This document shows positions 1 to 6,203 of a DNA stretch of 10,653 nt, one piece after another (position 1 is the stretch's first letter; each line of letters starts with the position of its first letter). This DNA is from Bacteroidota bacterium (GTDB lineage: Bacteria > Bacteroidota > Bacteroidia > Bacteroidales > PUMT01). The translations under genes and the position numbers were made by a program. The notes under the pieces are model-generated. The model made no database searches and was not told the DNA's origin. It saw nothing but the letters and a program-made list of their open reading frames with translations. Location: assembly GCA_003556985.1 (NCBI GenBank), contig PWPZ01000050.1, positions 1 to 10,653 of the forward strand, in the 5' to 3' direction.

Positions 1-354
1 TAATAATGCAGCCGGGAAATTTTCTTCAAAGGTATGTGCGACGATCTCTTTATTCCTGTTTAAAATAAATACATATTAAACCGAAGCATCAACCGATTTC
101 ATTTCATTAACCAGCCGGTTCAGTCCGGCAATATCGTCAAACAGCAATTGATCGATAGCACGTTCGGAAATGGTCCTTGAAATATAAAGACTGCGCTGTT
201 GCAATTCTTCCTCTAATGTAGCGTAAATGATCCTGTGTATGAGAAGTATGTTGATTGAACCAAACAATACAACGACTAAAAATATTCCCAGCGTAAATTT
301 CCAGAAAAGGGGGATTCTGACTCTGTTGGATGATTTCCGGGGCAAATCTGCCAT
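1..354 (-). pseudogene. N-terminal part of a membrane sensor (probable histidine kinase), interrupted by an in-frame TAA; runs off left edge
   Basis: The start codon is at 352-354. The first 92 codons give a basic N-terminus, one strong membrane segment (about residues 16-40, rich in I, L, V and F) and then a helical extracytoplasmic stretch with ERAIDQLLFDDIAGLNRLV, typical of sensor domains of kinases encoded next to PhnD-like binding proteins. At 76-78 the frame meets TAA. The same frame then continues open to the window edge and reads YVFILNRNKEIVAHTF followed by EENFPAALL, which looks like the normal next strand of this sensor type. So the gene is either broken by a single-base change (for example AAA Lys to TAA), carries a sequencing error, or is read through. 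If the stop is real, the product is only a membrane stub without kinase domain. The kinase part lies outside the window, so calling it a histidine kinase is inference. It lies 74 bp behind the phnD-like gene, probably in one operon. Confidence 0.65.
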
Positions 355-359
355 TTTGC

Positions 360-395
360 TTGATTATTTGATTTGTTTTTTTGTGGAATAATCAA
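360..395 (-). promoter_or_regulatory. Perfect 9-bp inverted repeat before the sensor start codon
   Basis: The arms TTGATTATT (360-368) and AATAATCAA (387-395) are exact reverse complements separated by an 18-base loop. In the minus-strand transcript the hairpin ends 5 bases before the sensor AUG and lies between the phnD-like gene and the sensor gene. It could be an operator or an RNA hairpin that limits sensor translation. There is no T-run in the right place for an intrinsic terminator. Function is not known. Confidence 0.4.
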
Positions 396-428
396 CGGAT
401 TAAGTTTTGCTCGGCACAAACCAATGAA

Positions 429-1355
429 TTAATTATTAGCAGGGGATTTTCCCCCCAGCGCCCTCATATCACGAATACGGTCATAATCGGTATCGTTTCC
501 ATCAATAAAACGGTCAATCAGCAAGGCATGAATGAATTCCCGGCCCTGACTGTCATTATGCATATTTTGTAAAATTTCCCTCACCTTTTCTTTAAAACCG
601 TCATCCATTCGGCCCGATGCCACTACGGGAGGAATGCCAAATGATTCCGATTTTTCAATTATCCTAACGCCCCTGACCCGCTCCGGTTCATTATCGAGCA
701 AATAATCAAAAACCATGCTGTGAACAGAAGCACCGTCAACAAGTTTCCTGACAACCATTTGTATGGAAGTATCATGTGCGTAAGTAAACACAGTTGAAGA
801 AAACCAGTCCTGCAGATCCTCCCCCTCCTCAATTATCCGGTATCTCGGATATAAATAACCTGTATTGGACAACAGTTCGGTGAAAGCAAATTCTTTTCCC
901 TTCAAATCAATAAATTCCTGTGCCGGAGAATTATCGGGAACAATTATGTAGGCATGATAAAAAGTATTGCCCCTGGTAACGGGTACAGACAGAATTTCAA
1001 CACCGGTATCCCTATCCAGCTCAACATATGCCCCTGAGCAAATAAAAGCAAAATCCAGCCGGCCGTCTTCAAGCATCTTATTTATCTCCTCATAGGTCCG
1101 GCGCTGATGGAATTCGTAAGCCATATCAAGATGGTCGGCTATATATCTTATAATATCTTCATATAATGAAAAGGTTTCCCTTGGAGACGACATTGCCGAA
1201 ACAGCAACTTTAATGGTTTCCCTGCCTGTATTGGTTATTCCATTCTCTTCCGAAGCAATTGTTTCAGAAAAATCAATGGTTTTAATATTCCCGGGCTCCT
1301 GCCGGCAGGCCGTTAAGGAAATAAAAAGCAGGATAACAATGATCAGGTATCTCAT
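429..1355 (-). CDS. PhnD-like periplasmic solute-binding lipoprotein, probable input partner of the adjacent sensor
   Basis: A 308-residue protein with a lipoprotein signal peptide: a hydrophobic stretch ends in LTAC, giving Cys17 as the lipidated residue, so it is probably anchored to a membrane on its periplasmic side. The mature part (about residues 47-290) has the type II binding fold of the PhnD/phosphonate-binding family: a first strand KVAVSAMSSPRETF, then a helix YEDIIRYIADHL, a central GRLDFAFICSGAYVEL block and a DLKGKEFAFTELLSNTGYLYPRY block. Classical PhnD delivers phosphonate or phosphite to PhnC/PhnE, but no such partners are in the window. Instead the next gene downstream encodes a membrane sensor. 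Such pairs are known, and the binding protein is then thought to supply ligand information rather than cargo. The ligand cannot be told. It is divergent from the betaine uptake operon across a 350-bp gap. Length is normal for the family and the ATG at 1353-1355 leads directly into the signal peptide. Confidence 0.88.
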   Translation of the reverse strand: MRYLIIVILLFISLTACRQEPGNIKTIDFSETIASEENGITNTGRETIKVAVSAMSSPRETFSLYEDIIRYIADHLDMAYEFHQRRTYEEINKMLEDGRLDFAFICSGAYVELDRDTGVEILSVPVTRGNTFYHAYIIVPDNSPAQEFIDLKGKEFAFTELLSNTGYLYPRYRIIEEGEDLQDWFSSTVFTYAHDTSIQMVVRKLVDGASVHSMVFDYLLDNEPERVRGVRIIEKSESFGIPPVVASGRMDDGFKEKVREILQNMHNDSQGREFIHALLIDRFIDGNDTDYDRIRDMRALGGKSPANN

Positions 1356-1371
1356 TGAGTTTTGTTTTCCG

Positions 1372-1379
1372 CAAAGTTA
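1372..1379 (-). promoter_or_regulatory. Possible Bacteroidota -7 box for the phnD-like gene
   Basis: On the minus strand this reads TAACTTTG, a full match to the TAnnTTTG -7 consensus. It lies 16 bp before the start codon, which would give a leader of only about 10 bases. I see no good TTG element 17-23 bp upstream, so the call is weak. Confidence 0.25.
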
Positions 1380-1511
1380 AATTATTTTATTTACTGGTTT
1401 AACCATCGGTTGAGTTGGTCATTTAAAAAGTACTGAGCCACGTTCATATGTAATTATCCGGGCATCCTTTATTAAAACATTCATGTTAAATCAATTGCCC
1501 CGGAACTTGAC

Positions 1512-1548
1512 TTATAGTTAATATATTGGTAACTTTAATTATAGTTAA
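1512..1548. repeat. Direct repeat TTATAGTTAA, two copies 27 bp apart
   Basis: Exact 10-bp copies stand at 1512-1521 and 1539-1548, start to start 27 bp, inside the divergent promoter region. They could be paired regulator sites; because the region is AT-rich, chance remains possible. Confidence 0.4.
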
Positions 1549-1627
1549 ATTAGTGTTTGACCGGAAACAATTCTAAATATCCTGCTCATGACCCTGCCAG
1601 ACCTTAATTATATCATCAATCCAAACT

Positions 1628-1658
1628 CCTGTTAACAGGGCTACATGTATGCGCATGC
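1628..1658. promoter_or_regulatory. Cluster of perfect palindromes upstream of the porin-betaine operon
   Basis: Three perfect palindromes follow one another: CCTGTTAACAGG (1628-1639, 12 bp), TACATGTA (1642-1649) and ATGCGCAT (1649-1656), the last overlapping GCATGC (1653-1658). They end 47 bp before the porin start codon. They may be operator sites for a dimeric regulator of the operon or fold as small hairpins in the leader. The 12-bp palindrome is the least likely to be chance. Confidence 0.45.
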
Positions 1659-1705
1659 CTCATTAATTTAAAAAATTATATTCCGAAATTAAAAACCCTT
1701 TAATT

Positions 1706-2995
1706 ATGATCAACTTTTACAAACAAAACTCCTTATTTTTATTATTCTGTTTTCTTATTACCTCCTCCGGGATTTCTGCACAGGAGCCGGAGAACACCGA
1801 TTATCTAAATATCGGCGGAACGCTTCGATTTAATATTGCAAGTCAGAATTACGAGAGCGAACCGGTTACTACCGATACTTACGCAACATTTGATACCTGG
1901 CGGATAAACGTATTGGCAAGGTATAGCGATGTTATTCTGGATTTTGAATACCGGTTTTATCCTACCTTCAATACCCATTTTATCCATCACGGCTTTGTGG
2001 GTTATAACTTTTCAGACAACCTGAATATGGAACTCGGGGTTACCAGGGTCCCTTTCGGCAACCTTGCCTTTAACTCGCATAGCTGGTGGTTTCTGACAAA
2101 CTATTACCTGGGTCTGGAAGATGACTACAATATGGGAATTAAATTCAATTATGATATTGGTGAGAAGCTCAACCTGAGAACAGCCTATTTCCGCCAGTCC
2201 GAGCCGGCAGGCCCGGCATACGGACAGGCGAGCTTTGGCGGACCGGGGGCAGGCACCTATTCCTATAATATTATCCCGGGAGGTGCGGATATTTCCGCCG
2301 ATGGAAATACAACCTCCCTCAGAGAGCTGAACCAGTTCAACCTGCGTCTGGAATATGAACTGCTCACCGGCACTCACCTGGGCTTTTCCGGGCAGATCCA
2401 GGGCCTGCACAATTCAGTGCTCAATGATACTGAATACGGGCATGCACTGGCTGCACACCTGAATTCTGATTTTGATGATTTCAATCTTAAACTGCAATTC
2501 ACCAACTATAACTACAGGGCCAGGGACGATGCGGGGAATATTGCCGACCGGGTACAGATGGGGGCTTACGGTGACCCCTATTACGGCGACGGGGTTGCGG
2601 CAAGGGCAAATGTTTTTTCGGCAGGCCTTGCCTATAATATAGGAGTGGATTGGGGACCGGTAAGCAGTATATTGCCCTATATAGATTATTCCCTGATGAC
2701 AAAGGACGGGTCTTTGGAGGTTAACGGAAACCATTTTGATTTCCAGGACTCTCATTTTCTTGTTCCCGGTTTTATGATAACCGCAGGAAGAGTTTTTACC
2801 TATGTTGACCTTGCCATGGGCAAAAATCATCCCTGGCTGACCGATTCTTTTGGCACGGGACTGGGGGCCGGGCATTTATACAGTAGCGACCCCGACAGCC
2901 ATTATTATGACCAGGAAAGGGCCGGACAGCCCGTTCCTGTTGCTGACATGAACTGGAACATGCGGTTCAATATCAATATAGGTTATTACTTTTAA
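1706..2995 (+). CDS. Outer-membrane beta-barrel porin-like protein, probable first gene of the betaine uptake operon
   Basis: A 429-residue protein with a cleavable signal peptide (hydrophobic core at about residues 9-19, likely cut after GISA at Ala25). The rest alternates short amphipathic strands and turns, such as YLNIGGTLRFNIAS, ARYSDVILDFEYRFYP, LNMELGVTRVPFG and FNLRLEYELL, and ends in FNINIGYYF, a C-terminal aromatic signature recognised during outer-membrane barrel assembly. The size and the GVTRVPFG-like strand recall OprO/OprP- or DcaP-type porins, but I cannot assign the family with certainty. A Gly-rich, probably loop, section lies at about residues 172-200. It precedes the betaine-binding lipoprotein gene by 175 bp on the same strand, so it may let betaine or similar solutes cross the outer membrane; that role is inferred from position only. 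No Shine-Dalgarno site is visible, as is usual in this phylum. Confidence 0.8.
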   Translation: MINFYKQNSLFLLFCFLITSSGISAQEPENTDYLNIGGTLRFNIASQNYESEPVTTDTYATFDTWRINVLARYSDVILDFEYRFYPTFNTHFIHHGFVGYNFSDNLNMELGVTRVPFGNLAFNSHSWWFLTNYYLGLEDDYNMGIKFNYDIGEKLNLRTAYFRQSEPAGPAYGQASFGGPGAGTYSYNIIPGGADISADGNTTSLRELNQFNLRLEYELLTGTHLGFSGQIQGLHNSVLNDTEYGHALAAHLNSDFDDFNLKLQFTNYNYRARDDAGNIADRVQMGAYGDPYYGDGVAARANVFSAGLAYNIGVDWGPVSSILPYIDYSLMTKDGSLEVNGNHFDFQDSHFLVPGFMITAGRVFTYVDLAMGKNHPWLTDSFGTGLGAGHLYSSDPDSHYYDQERAGQPVPVADMNWNMRFNINIGYYF

Positions 2996-3170
2996 TTTCC
3001 TGACCCGTTCGTTCCTTAACCCACCAGGTATTTTCACATAAAAGCACAAACATAAAATCTAATATAACATCCATGATCAGGTATTAAAATATATACATCA
3101 TAATTTATGGGTGTTACATATAGAACTGTTAAATTCGTATCAATCTATTAATTCTCAAAAAAACAGGATT

Positions 3171-4031
3171 ATGAAAAAATTCAAGATGATTTTCAAAGGT
3201 GTCACAGGCGCTTTGATGCTTACCCTGATGGCATTGCAGTTACAATCATGTGAGCCTGCCGTTGAAACCATTGATCTGGGTTATGTTCTCTGGGATTCGG
3301 AGATTGCGTCGACCCATGTGGTAGCTGCTGTTATTGAAGACGAACTGGGGCATAGTGTAACCCTCAGGGCGGTTGACGCCGGTCCGATGTGGATGGGCGT
3401 GGCCCGGGGCGATTTTGATGCCATCGTTGCTGCGTGGCTACCGGCCACCCATGAAGCCTATCTTGAGCAAACCAGAGGCGATGTGGAAAATCTCGGGCCA
3501 AATCTGGAAGGGGCAAAAATCGGATGGGTTGTTCCCGAATATGTGCCGGTAAACAGTATTGAAGAACTTAATGAATACGGGGAGGAGTTTAACGGCCAGG
3601 TTATCGGAATCGATCCGGGAGCAGGGCTTATGGCTGCAAGCGATGAGGCCATGGACGATTATGACCTCGACTATACTCTGGTTGAAGGATCCGATGCCGC
3701 AATGACGGCTGCCTTGCGCCGGGCTATCGACCGTGAGGAATGGATTATTGTTGCCGGCTGGACCCCTCACTGGAAATTCGTGGAATTTGATCTTAAGTAC
3801 CTGGAAGATCCCCTGAATTCCTTTGGTGATGAGGAGCATATTGCTACAATAGTGCATACCGGACTTGAAGAAAAGGCTCCTGACGTTTATGCCTTCCTGG
3901 ATAATTTTTACTGGACAACAGATGATATGGGAGAGGTGATGATGATGATCGAGGAGGGCATGGAACCCTTTGATGCTGCAAGGCAATGGATATCAGAAAA
4001 CCGGGGGATGGTGGAAGGGTGGTTGCCCTGA
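3171..4031 (+). CDS. opuAC: Glycine betaine-binding lipoprotein of an OpuA/ProU-type ABC importer
   Basis: I chose ATG 3171 rather than the in-frame ATG at 3111, because 3171 leads straight into a lipoprotein signal (MKKFKMIF, a hydrophobic stretch, then LQSC with Cys27). The 286-residue product is of normal family length. Family hallmarks are IDLGYVLWDSEIAST (about 34-48), GPMWMGVARGDFDAIVAAWLP (71-91), VIGIDPGAGLM (144-154) and IIVAGWTPHWKF (192-203). Betaine-binding proteins hold the trimethylammonium group in a cage of aromatic side chains; Trp41, Trp74, Trp89, Trp197 and Trp201 are the candidates here. It hands ligand to the permease encoded downstream. Related compounds such as choline, carnitine or proline betaine are not excluded. 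The ATPase gene follows after 33 bp. An AGGA lies only 2 bases before the ATG, too close to be a classical ribosome site. In a two-membrane cell the anchor suggests attachment to a membrane rather than free diffusion. Confidence 0.92.
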   Translation: MKKFKMIFKGVTGALMLTLMALQLQSCEPAVETIDLGYVLWDSEIASTHVVAAVIEDELGHSVTLRAVDAGPMWMGVARGDFDAIVAAWLPATHEAYLEQTRGDVENLGPNLEGAKIGWVVPEYVPVNSIEELNEYGEEFNGQVIGIDPGAGLMAASDEAMDDYDLDYTLVEGSDAAMTAALRRAIDREEWIIVAGWTPHWKFVEFDLKYLEDPLNSFGDEEHIATIVHTGLEEKAPDVYAFLDNFYWTTDDMGEVMMMIEEGMEPFDAARQWISENRGMVEGWLP

Positions 4032-4064
4032 TTACCGGAATATTTTCATTTACTGTAAACCATA

Positions 4065-5288
4065 ATGGAAGAAAAAATTGTAGTAAAAAACCTGTCCAAA
4101 GTATTCGGAAAAAATCCTGATAAGGCTTTGAAAGCTTTGAAAGATGGGAAATCCAAAGATGAAGTCCTTCGTGACCAGAAACAGATGGTAGGAGTGTATG
4201 ATGTTTCCTTTTCGGTGAAAACCAGTGAAATTTTTGTTCTTATGGGTTTATCCGGGAGCGGAAAATCAACCTTGCAACGCCTTATCAACCGCCTTCACGA
4301 GCCCTCCAGCGGCCAGATCATTATCGAAGGAACTGATATTACAAAACTGAATAAAAAAGAACTGAGGGATTTTCGCAGGAAACATTTCTGTGGAATGGTA
4401 TTCCAGAATTTTGCCGTATTACCTCACAGGACGGTTCTTGAAAATGTAGAATTCGGGCTGGAGTTGCAGGGTGCAGAAAAAGAAGACCGCCGGAAAAAGG
4501 CCAGGGAAATTATTAAAATAGTGGGGCTGGAGGGCAATGAAGAGAGCTATCCCTCCGAACTTTCGGGGGGTATGCTCCAGCGGGTCGGACTGGCCCGGGG
4601 ATTGGCGGTTGATGCCGATATTATGCTGATGGACGAGGCTTTCAGTGCACTTGATCCGCTCATCCGGACCCAGATGCAGGATGAACTCCTGGAATTGCAA
4701 AACAGAATGCAGAAAACCATAATATTTGTCACTCACGATTTGGATGAGGCATTCAAGCTGGGGAACCGGATTGCCATAATGTATGACGGAAGAATTATTC
4801 AAATAGGAACTGCCGAAGAAATTATATCCAGGCCTGCAAATGATTATGTGAAATCTTTCGTGGAAGACATGAACCGTGCTGCCGTGCTTACTGCCGGCAC
4901 TATAATGCGTCCGGTTGAGGAGACGGCTTTCCCCGGCGACGGGCCAAGGACCATCCTCAGGAAAATAAGAAAAAAAGGTCTTTCCGGGATCCTGATGACA
5001 GATACCAAAAGAGAGCTGAAAGGATACGTGCGGGCAGATGAGCTGGCAGAATATATAAATAAACACAAGGATAAGGAGCCCCTCCCTTTCGACAACTCAC
5101 TGCTGCACAAAACAGAACAGGTTTACGAAAATACCCCCTTGAGTGAGGTGATAAACAAATACACCGGCCTTGAGTTCGGCCCTTTACCCGTTACTGATGA
5201 AAATAACAAATTAAAAGGAGTAATCGTAAAGGGAACCTTAATTGCTGCGCTATCAGAATCGTACCGGCCGGAAGTTGAGGGGGAATAA
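4065..5288 (+). CDS. opuAA: Glycine betaine/proline betaine ABC transporter ATP-binding protein with C-terminal CBS domains (OpuAA/ProV)
   Basis: The 407-residue cytoplasmic ATPase powers betaine import. Motifs in order: the family-specific N-terminal helical insert (about 16-40, KNPDKALKALKDGKSKDEV), Walker A GLSGSGKST (61-69), Q-loop VFQNFAVLPHR (Gln114), ABC signature LSGGM (166-170), Walker B with IMLMDE (catalytic Glu191), D-loop SALD and the H-loop VTHD (His224). All key residues are present, so it should be active. Residues of about 282-402 form a tandem CBS pair, including GTIMRPVEETAF and GLEFGPLPVTDENNKLKGVI. In OpuA of Lactococcus this region senses ionic strength and, through it, gates transport. 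The tail here is short and mildly acidic (EVEGE) rather than the long anionic tail of that model. It lies 33 bp after the binding-protein gene and 72 bp before the permease gene, which supports a single operon. Confidence 0.95.
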   Translation: MEEKIVVKNLSKVFGKNPDKALKALKDGKSKDEVLRDQKQMVGVYDVSFSVKTSEIFVLMGLSGSGKSTLQRLINRLHEPSSGQIIIEGTDITKLNKKELRDFRRKHFCGMVFQNFAVLPHRTVLENVEFGLELQGAEKEDRRKKAREIIKIVGLEGNEESYPSELSGGMLQRVGLARGLAVDADIMLMDEAFSALDPLIRTQMQDELLELQNRMQKTIIFVTHDLDEAFKLGNRIAIMYDGRIIQIGTAEEIISRPANDYVKSFVEDMNRAAVLTAGTIMRPVEETAFPGDGPRTILRKIRKKGLSGILMTDTKRELKGYVRADELAEYINKHKDKEPLPFDNSLLHKTEQVYENTPLSEVINKYTGLEFGPLPVTDENNKLKGVIVKGTLIAALSESYRPEVEGE

Positions 5289-5309
5289 CTTTTTCGCTTT
5301 TTGTGTAAA

Positions 5310-5327
5310 CTACCCCCGTTCGGGTAG
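5310..5327 (+). promoter_or_regulatory. Stem-loop between the ATPase and permease genes
   Basis: CTACCC (5310-5315) and GGGTAG (5322-5327) pair perfectly around a 6-base loop. No T-run follows, so it is not a typical terminator. Within the 72-bp gap it may act as an RNA processing or stability element that sets the ATPase to permease ratio. Function is inferred. Confidence 0.4.
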
Positions 5328-5360
5328 TGGCATTTAATATGATATTAAAACATTACCATT

Positions 5361-6194
5361 ATGTTTCCTTACCGAATTCCATTGAGAGACTGGGTTACAG
5401 CGGCAGTTGAATACCTGGAAACAGAATTTGCTTTTTTCTTCGATGGCTTTAGCACACTAATCTTTTTCCTGGTTAATAACTTCAAGGACGGCATGCTGTT
5501 CTTACACCCACTGGTGCTTATTATAATAATTACCGCTATTACATGGTATATGGCGGGATGGAAGAACAGCATAGTTGCATTTCTGGGTTTATTGCTTTCT
5601 GAAAATATCGGACTATGGGAACCGTTTGTGGAAACCCTTGCTTTGGTACTGACAGCAGAATTGCTTGTGGTATTACTGGGACTTCCCCTGGGCATTTGGG
5701 CTGCACGGAGTGACCGGGTCAATGCGGTTATGCGGCCCATCCTTGACTTTATGCAGACTATGCCGGCGTTTGTCTATCTTATCCCTGCGGTGATGTTTTT
5801 CGGACTTGGACTGGTGCCGGGAGTAGTGGCAACTTTTGTATTTGCCCTGCCGCCACTTATCAGGCTGACTAACCTGGGGATCAGACAGGTGCCACATGAG
5901 CTTGTTGAGGCTGCCGATGCTTTTGGGGCCACCAGCACACAGAAACTTTTGAAAGTACAGATGCCGGTGGCTAAAGCTACTATACTGGCGGGACTGAACC
6001 AGTCCATCATGCTCGGGTTGTCAATGGTGGTTATTGCCGCTATGATCGGGGCGGGGGGACTTGGAGCAGATGTACTTAGAGGCATACAAAGGCTTCAGGT
6101 AGGCCAGGGATTCGAGGCAGGGCTGGTAGTAGTCATTCTGGCTATCATCCTCGACCGCATAACGGCAGGATTCGGCACGAGAAGAAAGTCGTGA
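5361..6194 (+). CDS. opuAB: Glycine betaine/proline betaine ABC transporter permease (OpuAB/ProW)
   Basis: The 277-residue integral inner-membrane protein forms the substrate channel of the importer. It has a short hydrophilic N-terminus, hydrophobic segments at about 50-66, 69-80, 91-114, 137-165, 205-230 and 253-266, and the EAA coupling loop HELVEAADAFGATSTQKLLK (about 179-198) that docks on the ATPase. The segments LGLPLGIWAARS and DFMQTMPAFVYLIPAVMFFGLG are characteristic of the ProW/OpuAB family, as is SMVVIAAMIGAGGLG. Length fits OpuAB rather than the longer ProW of enteric bacteria. Unlike some OpuABC proteins, it is not fused to a binding domain, consistent with the separate lipoprotein gene upstream. 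It is the last gene of the operon; its TGA stop lies in the loop of a terminator-like hairpin and only 7 bp separate it from the convergent ATP-grasp gene. Confidence 0.94.
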   Translation: MFPYRIPLRDWVTAAVEYLETEFAFFFDGFSTLIFFLVNNFKDGMLFLHPLVLIIIITAITWYMAGWKNSIVAFLGLLLSENIGLWEPFVETLALVLTAELLVVLLGLPLGIWAARSDRVNAVMRPILDFMQTMPAFVYLIPAVMFFGLGLVPGVVATFVFALPPLIRLTNLGIRQVPHELVEAADAFGATSTQKLLKVQMPVAKATILAGLNQSIMLGLSMVVIAAMIGAGGLGADVLRGIQRLQVGQGFEAGLVVVILAIILDRITAGFGTRRKS

Positions 6195-6203
6195 CGGCTT
6201 TTT
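6185..6203 (+). terminator. Candidate (possibly bidirectional) terminator overlapping the permease stop codon
   Basis: AAAGTCG (6185-6191) pairs with CGGCTTT (6195-6201), allowing one G-U pair, around the loop TGA, which is the permease stop codon. The T-rich run to about 6213 follows on the plus strand, as in an intrinsic terminator. Read on the minus strand the same hairpin is followed by CTTCTTCT, so it could also end the ATP-grasp transcript, though less well. The stem is short. Confidence 0.42.

Larger units (their letters stand above)
1356..1705. other. 350-bp divergent intergenic control region
   Basis: This gene-free stretch separates the minus-strand phnD-like gene from the plus-strand porin-betaine operon, so promoters in both directions should lie here. 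It is AT-rich and holds a direct repeat (1512-1548) and a cluster of palindromes (1628-1658). A possible plus-strand promoter has TTG at 1526-1528 and TAGTGTTTG at 1551-1559, one base longer than the TAnnTTTG consensus, leaving a long leader of about 140 bases. No convincing small ORF or RNA gene was seen. Confidence 0.6.

Noticed and set aside
1..354. A non-standard genetic code with TAA read as an amino acid
   Set aside because: Other genes in the window end at TAA at expected lengths (phnD-like, porin, OpuAA, ATP-grasp, hydrolase), so reassignment is not supported.
2012..2875. Minus-strand ORFs of 132 and 153 codons opposite the porin gene
   Set aside because: Low-complexity shadow translations with no domain-like pattern; the plus-strand frame has a signal peptide, barrel strands and a C-terminal Phe.
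2996..3110. Terminator after the porin gene
   Set aside because: Only a 4-bp CCTG/CAGG pairing with a long loop is present and no T-run follows, so I cannot support one.
3111..3170. Upstream ATG extending the betaine-binding protein by 20 residues
   Set aside because: The extension is polar and would place the lipoprotein signal away from the N-terminus; ATG 3171 gives a standard signal with Cys27.
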